DNA from: CAWGOF01 sp963824225 | GTDB lineage: Bacteria > Acidobacteriota > Polarisedimenticolia > Polarisedimenticolales > Polarisedimenticolaceae | Length of the DNA stretch: 64,000 nt | Assembly: GCA_963824225.1 (NCBI GenBank) | Contig: CAWGOF010000001.1 | Location: forward strand, 186,001-250,000 | Direction: 5' to 3' | Part shown: positions 59,461 to 64,000 of the stretch, piece after piece | Position numbering within the stretch: the first letter of the stretch is position 1 | Layout of the letters: every line of letters begins with the position of its first letter | Program-made: the position numbers and the translations under genes | The notes under the pieces: generated by a model | Database searches by the model: none | What the model was told of the DNA's origin: nothing | What the model saw: only the letters and a program-made list of their open reading frames with translations

Positions 59461-60240
59461 CCCCAATCCTCTTTTGTAGAACAGCAGCACGGCTGCCGCG
59501 GCCCCGATCGACAGGCTCTCCACCCCCTCGCGCATCGGGATCCGGATCCGGGCGGCGAGCACGGGATCGAGCTCGGGAGGCAGCCCCGGTCCCTCGGCGC
59601 CGAGCACGAGCGCCAAGCGGCCGCTCCAGTCGGCGTCGTGGAACGCGAGCTCGCCGCGCGGGTCGGCCCCCAGGAGACGGAACCCGCGGGAGACGAGCCG
59701 GTCCGTGAGCTCGCCGAGCTCGCCGCGCACCGCGGGCAGGCGAAACGCGGAGCCCGCGCTGGCGCGCACCGCGCGCGGGTGGTGCAGATCGGCCGAGCCG
59801 GCGGTCGCGAGGAGCAGGTCGGCTCCCGCGGCGTCGGCCGTCCGCCGGATCGCACCCAGGTTTCCCGGATCCTGGACGCCGCACGCCAGGACGACGAGCC
59901 TGGCCCGGTCGAGCGTCGCCGGCAGGTCGACCGGTCGGACACGCACGACGCACACGACCGGCTGAGGCGAGCGTGCGTCCTGCACCGCGTCGAGCGCCGC
60001 GTCTGACGCCTCGACGAACGGCAGGCCCGCCCGATCGACCGCCTGGCGCAAGGCCTGCCCCTCGGGCGTGGCCCCGAGCCTGGGTGCGCCGACCACGAGC
60101 TCGACGTCGGCCGCGGCGTCGAGCGCTTCGCGCACGAGGTGCGGTCCTTCGGCTACGAGCACGCTCTCCGCTCGGCGACGCTCGGCGTCGCGCGCGAGGT
60201 CGCGCACACGACGCAGGGCGGGGTGGTTCTTGCCAACCAT
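59449..60240 (-). CDS. SpoU/TrmH-family RNA 2'-O-methyltransferase
   Basis: 263 residues from ATG 60240. Small N-terminal substrate-binding domain (HPALRRVRDLARDAERRRAE ... LVAEGPHLVREAL), then the SPOUT knot: VVLACGVQDPGNLGAIRRTA (motif 1), RLALVLGAEGPGLPPE (motif 2), RIPMREGVESLSIGAAAAV (motif 3). The motif 1 GNLGAIRRTA is complete. Methylates rRNA or tRNA ribose; target not assignable. Convergent with the histidine kinase by a 12-nt overlap and divergent from Sua5. Confidence 0.9.
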   Translation of the reverse strand: MVGKNHPALRRVRDLARDAERRRAESVLVAEGPHLVREALDAAADVELVVGAPRLGATPEGQALRQAVDRAGLPFVEASDAALDAVQDARSPQPVVCVVRVRPVDLPATLDRARLVVLACGVQDPGNLGAIRRTADAAGADLLLATAGSADLHHPRAVRASAGSAFRLPAVRGELGELTDRLVSRGFRLLGADPRGELAFHDADWSGRLALVLGAEGPGLPPELDPVLAARIRIPMREGVESLSIGAAAAVLLFYKRGLGSSF

Positions 60241-60276
60241 CGGGGTCCGATCTCGGATCCGTTTCGCGGGCCGACC

Positions 60277-60957
60277 ATGGTAGACTCGCGAGCGTCCGCG
60301 GGCCAAGCCGTGCGTGTCCTCGCCATCGAACCGATGAACCCGCGGGACGACCGCGTGGCCGAAGCTGCGCGCATCCTCGGACGCGCAGGGATCGTCGCAC
60401 TCCCGACCGAGACGTTCTATGGGCTCGCCGCGGACGCGTTCTGCAAGACCGCGCTCGCGCGGATCAACGTTCTGAAGCGTAAGCCCGCTCGATCGCCGAT
60501 CCTCGTGCTGCTCGCCGACACGAAGCAGGTCGAAGCGGTCGCGGCACGGCTACCCGCGAGGTTTCACGAGCTCGCGGCGGCGTTCTGGCCCGGTCCGTTG
60601 ACGCTCGTCGTGCCGGCGTCGCCCGACGTGCCCGACGAGGTCACGGGTGGGAGCGGCACCGTGGCGGTCCGCGTCGCCGGCCTCGCGCTCCCGCGGCGCC
60701 TGGCTCGCGAGCTCGGCCGGCCGATCACCGGGCCGAGCGCCAACCGGCACGCCGAGCCGCCGTGTCGCACGGCGGGCGAAGTGGCGCAGGCGTTCGGCGA
60801 CGAGCTCGACGGGATCCTCGACGGTGGTTCGACGATCGCCGGGGCGCCGTCGACGATCGTCGACCTGTGTGGCGCGCGGCCGCGGGTCCTGCGCGAGGGC
60901 CTGCTCCCGACGTCGTCGCTCGCGCCGTTCCTCGAGCCGTCGAAGAGCGATCGCTGA
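60277..60957 (+). CDS. Threonylcarbamoyl-AMP synthase (Sua5/YciO/YrdC family)
   Basis: 226 residues from ATG 60277 (GTG 60310 is an alternative). Motifs: IVALPTETFYGLAADAF, INVLKRKPARSPILVLL, FWPGPLTLVVPASPDVPDEV, TVAVRVAGLALPRRL and ITGPSANRHAEPP. Makes threonylcarbamoyl-AMP from Thr, bicarbonate and ATP for the tRNA t6A modification. Only the YrdC domain is present, without the Sua5 C-terminal domain. Immediately upstream of rnpB. Confidence 0.9.
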   Translation: MVDSRASAGQAVRVLAIEPMNPRDDRVAEAARILGRAGIVALPTETFYGLAADAFCKTALARINVLKRKPARSPILVLLADTKQVEAVAARLPARFHELAAAFWPGPLTLVVPASPDVPDEVTGGSGTVAVRVAGLALPRRLARELGRPITGPSANRHAEPPCRTAGEVAQAFGDELDGILDGGSTIAGAPSTIVDLCGARPRVLREGLLPTSSLAPFLEPSKSDR

Positions 60958-60968
60958 TCCGCGCCCGG

Positions 60969-60974
60969 TATACT
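60969..60974 (+). promoter_or_regulatory. Probable -10 element of rnpB
   Basis: TATACT centred 12 nt before the RNA start at about 60984, an excellent -10 match. The expected -35 region lies inside the end of the Sua5 gene and shows no strong consensus. Confidence 0.6.
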
Positions 60975-60983
60975 GGTCGTGGT

Positions 60984-61397
<414 letters not shown>

Positions 61398-61470
61398 TCC
61401 ACGTGCCGCTCCGTCTTCCGGGTGGCCGGAGGACGCGAGCGGGCGGAATCGACCGCTCGATGGAACACGC

Positions 61471-62379
61471 TTGACACGACAGGCGCGACCCTGGCGATCC
61501 CTGAAGCGCGGCGACACGGTCGGGGTCGTGTCGACCGGCTTTGCGGTCGAGCCGGGCCGCCTGACCCGCGGGGTCGCCCGGCTCGAGCGCCTCGGGTTCC
61601 AGGTCGTCGTCGGACGGCACGCGCTCGACCGTCAGGGCTATCTCGCGGGCGACGACGACGCACGCGCCGAAGACCTGCTCCAGATGCTCCGCGCGCCGGA
61701 GGTCCGTGCGGTGTGGTTCGCGCGTGGAGGGTACGGGACCGCGCGGCTCCTCGATCGCGTTCCGTGGCGCGCGCTGGCCCGCGCGCCGAAGCTGTTCGTC
61801 GGCTACAGCGATCTGACGGCGCTCTTCGCCCCGGCGATCGATCGCGCGAACGCGCTGTGCCTCTACGGACCGGTCGTCGCCGAGCTCGGCGATCGATTCG
61901 CGTGGAACGTGTCGTCCCTCGTGCGGCTCCTCGCCGGTCGGCCGTTCGAGATGCGCATCGGTCGGCGGGGCGTGCTCGTCGCCGGGCGTGCGCGCGGACG
62001 CCTCGTCGGCGGGAACCTGACCGTCCTCGCGCACCTGTGCGGGACGCGCTACGAGCCCGATTGCCGGGGGGCGATCCTGTTCTTCGAGGATGCGGGCGAG
62101 CCGACGTATCGGATCGACCGCATGCTGTCGCAGCTCCGGCAGGCCGGGTGGCTGTCGCGGGTCCGCGGCGTCGTCGTCGGCGGGATCGACGTCCCGAAGC
62201 GTAAGCGCTTCCCGCCCGATCGCTCGCTCGACGACGTGCTGGCGGAGGCGCTCGTGCCGCTCGGAGTGCCCGTCATTCGACACGTCGTCGCCGGACACGT
62301 GCGCTGCAAGCGCACGTTGCCTCTCGGCGGGACGTGCGAGATCGATACGCGCGCGGGGATCCTGCGCGTGCGTCCGTGA
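61471..62379 (+). CDS. LD-carboxypeptidase (peptidase S66)
   Basis: 302 residues from TTG 61471. The N-terminal domain has RSLKRGDTVGVVSTGFAVEP and WFARGGYGTARLLDRV; the C-terminal domain has RGRLVGGNLTVLAHLCGT, AILFFEDAGEPTYRIDRML and HVVAGHVRCKRTLPLGG. S66 enzymes use a Ser-His-Glu triad: the expected nucleophile position in the family is GYSD (here FVGYSDLTALF), Glu in FFEDAGE and His in AGHV. Cleaves the terminal D-Ala from murein tetrapeptides during recycling; cytosolic. Its stop overlaps truA by GTGA. Confidence 0.88.
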   Translation: MTRQARPWRSLKRGDTVGVVSTGFAVEPGRLTRGVARLERLGFQVVVGRHALDRQGYLAGDDDARAEDLLQMLRAPEVRAVWFARGGYGTARLLDRVPWRALARAPKLFVGYSDLTALFAPAIDRANALCLYGPVVAELGDRFAWNVSSLVRLLAGRPFEMRIGRRGVLVAGRARGRLVGGNLTVLAHLCGTRYEPDCRGAILFFEDAGEPTYRIDRMLSQLRQAGWLSRVRGVVVGGIDVPKRKRFPPDRSLDDVLAEALVPLGVPVIRHVVAGHVRCKRTLPLGGTCEIDTRAGILRVRP

Positions 62380-63161
62380 GCCGCAAGCCGATCGCCGAGC
62401 GGCGCATCCGCATCGACGTTGCGTACGACGGCACCGAGTTCGCCGGGTTCCAGCTCCAGCCGCGCTTTCGCACCGTCCAGGGCACGCTCGAAGCCGCGCT
62501 GACGCAGCTGGCCGGCGGAGCCCCGCTACGGGTCCACGCGGCGAGCCGCACCGACTCTGGCGCACACGCCCGGCGGCAGGTCGTCGACTGTGCCTTGCGC
62601 TCGCGACTCGACGACGCCGGGATCGAGCGCGCGCTCGCGCGCCTGCTGCCGCGCGACGTGCGGCCGCTCGGGGTCCTGACGGTTCCCGCGCGGTTCCACG
62701 CGCAGTACGACGCGGTGTCGAAGACGTACCGCTATCGTCTCGATCGGTCGCGCCACGGAGATCCGCTCCTCGCGCGCTACGCGTTCCACGTGCCGGGGGC
62801 GCTCGACGTCGACCGGATGCACGAGGCGCTCGCGCTCCTGCCCGGCCGGCGCGACTGGTCGGGGTTCGCCGACTCGCGCTGCCGCGTGCGCGATCGCGTG
62901 CGCCACGTGCTCGAGGCGAGCTATGCGCTCGTCGGTGCGCGGGACGGCGAGTTCACGTTCCGGGCCGACGGGTTCTTGACGCACATGGTGCGCAACCTCG
63001 TCGGCACGCTCGTCGAGATCGGGCGCGGCCGAAGCGAGCCGTCGAGCGTGAGCCGGATCCTCGAGCGCCGCGATCGGACACTCGCCGCCGCGGCGGCGCC
63101 GGCGCGCGGCCTGACGCTGTGGCACGTCGCCTATCCCGATGAAGCGCCGCGCGGCGGTTGA
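62376..63161 (+). CDS. truA: tRNA pseudouridine(38-40) synthase
   Basis: 261 residues from GTG 62376. N-terminal AYDGTEFAGFQLQP, catalytic Asp in HAASRTDSGAHARRQVV, then ARFHAQYDAVSKTYRYRLDR, DWSGFADSRCRVRDR and FLTHMVRNLVGTLVEIGRG. Complete. Isomerises U38-U40 in the anticodon arm of many tRNAs. Translationally coupled to the LD-carboxypeptidase. Confidence 0.94.
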   Translation: MSRKPIAERRIRIDVAYDGTEFAGFQLQPRFRTVQGTLEAALTQLAGGAPLRVHAASRTDSGAHARRQVVDCALRSRLDDAGIERALARLLPRDVRPLGVLTVPARFHAQYDAVSKTYRYRLDRSRHGDPLLARYAFHVPGALDVDRMHEALALLPGRRDWSGFADSRCRVRDRVRHVLEASYALVGARDGEFTFRADGFLTHMVRNLVGTLVEIGRGRSEPSSVSRILERRDRTLAAAAAPARGLTLWHVAYPDEAPRGG

Positions 63162-63230
63162 TCGGCCCGTCGATCGGTACTAGGATTCGCCGGGGTCGGC
63201 GTCCGGTCGCCCCGTCCGCGGTGGAGGTCC

Positions 63231-64000
63231 ATGTTCGGGAAGGACGCACTGGCCGTCGCCGGAACCGAGGAAGCGCGCGTCCTCAGCCAGATCGATCGCT
63301 CGCGCTTGCCACGTCACGTCGCCGTGATCATGGACGGGAACGGCCGCTGGGCCGCCGAGCGCCGGCTGCCCCGCGTCGCCGGTCACCGCGCGGGCATCGA
63401 CGCGGTGCGCGAGATCGTCGAGGTGTCGGCGCGGCTGGGCCTCGAGGTCCTGACGCTCTACGCGTTCTCCAAGGAGAACTGGAAGCGTCCGCGCTCCGAG
63501 GTCGCGACGCTGATGGCGCTCCTGCGCGAGTACTTGCGCCGCGAGCTCGACACGCTGCTCGACAACAACATCCGGCTGCACACGATCGGGCGCACGGGCG
63601 AGCTGCCGCCGAGCGCGCGGCGCGAGCTCGATCGGGCGCTCGAAACGACCGCCGGCGCGAGCGGCATGCGGTTCAACATCGCGCTGTCCTACGGCGGACG
63701 CACGGAGATCGCCGATGCGTGCCGGTCGATCGCCGCGGCGGGCCTCGCGCCCGAGGCGATCGACGAGCACACGATCGCGGCGCACCTGTACACGGCGGGC
63801 CTGCCCGATCCGGACCTGTTGATCCGCACGAGCGGGGAGCTGCGCGTGTCGAACTTCCTGCTGTGGCAGATCGCGTACTCCGAGATCTGGGTCACGGAGA
63901 CCCTGTGGCCGGACTTCCGCCGGCTGCATCTGTTCCAGGCGCTCGTTGACTACCAGGGTCGCGAGCGGCGCTACGGCGGGCTGGGCAAGGCCTCCGATCC
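63231..64000 (+). CDS. uppS: Isoprenyl transferase (undecaprenyl diphosphate synthase), cut by window end
   Basis: About 256 residues visible from ATG 63231, preceded by GGTGGAGGTCC. Family signatures: HVAVIMDGNGRWAAERRLPR (catalytic Asp and phosphate-binding), GHRAGIDAVREIV, LTLYAFSKENWKRP, NIALSYGGRTEIADA, DLLIRTSGELRVSNFLLWQI, SEIWVTETLWPDF. Makes the C55 lipid carrier for peptidoglycan and other polymers. The usual length is about 250, so only the last few residues are outside the window. Confidence 0.95.
   Translation, partial: MFGKDALAVAGTEEARVLSQIDRSRLPRHVAVIMDGNGRWAAERRLPRVAGHRAGIDAVREIVEVSARLGLEVLTLYAFSKENWKRPRSEVATLMALLREYLRRELDTLLDNNIRLHTIGRTGELPPSARRELDRALETTAGASGMRFNIALSYGGRTEIADACRSIAAAGLAPEAIDEHTIAAHLYTAGLPDPDLLIRTSGELRVSNFLLWQIAYSEIWVTETLWPDFRRLHLFQALVDYQGRERRYGGLGKASD

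Overview
The window is high-GC DNA from a Gram-negative bacterium. Outer-membrane and periplasmic proteins, MopE-like and thrombospondin type 3 repeats, TIGR02266-style PilZ domains and many two-component and c-di-GMP proteins suggest Myxococcota or a related deltaproteobacterial-type lineage. That placement is an inference; there is no rRNA gene here to test it.

Bases 1 to about 35,060 are an unstable accessory region. Three loci share one layout, read on the minus strand: a conserved 0.3-0.5 kb repeat (5842-6349, 18852-19317, 34743-35016), then small genes separated by attC-like recombination sites, then the 3' end of the same secreted-protein gene family, whose tail reads LSGRDPAVLPGC. Several cassette genes have their stop codon inside the attC R'' core, as in integron cassettes. 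No integron integrase is present, so these look like integrase-less cassette clusters (CALIN-type). The third locus is bounded by a 3' half of tRNA-Asn.

Mobile elements have reshaped the region. Three apparently identical 1427-bp IS256-family copies carry 8-9 bp target duplications. Copy 1 splits a cassette-borne lipoprotein gene. Copy 2 splits an RHS toxin gene with a DUF2778/Tlde1-like C-terminus, which is followed by a probable secreted immunity gene. Copy 3 sits inside the inverted repeat of an IS3-family element. An IS91-type element (HUH transposase plus tyrosine recombinase) interrupts locus 1. A 3.7-kb element at 12196-15870 carries four overlapping genes: two different DDE transposases and two small HTH proteins. 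At 22.6-30.5 kb there is an island with an integrase remnant, a GGDEF protein with a C-terminal zinc ribbon, and a type I restriction-modification operon ordered R-S-M.

Bases 35,070 to 64,000 look like ordinary chromosome. They hold a DUF4287/TPR/methyltransferase group, three small Cys-rich secreted proteins, an ABC exporter, an outer-membrane barrel next to a subtilisin-like protease, an amino-acid permease, a metallo-beta-lactamase lipoprotein, a second three-gene ABC exporter, a response regulator/sensor pair, a PilX-like protein, a signalling operon (receiver-PilZ, receiver, EAL, hybrid PAS histidine kinase), a SpoU methyltransferase and Sua5. RNase P RNA, an LD-carboxypeptidase, truA and uppS follow. 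Several genes carry frameshifts (kelch protein, oxygenase, ABC ATPase, possibly the methyltransferase), which could be real decay or assembly indels.
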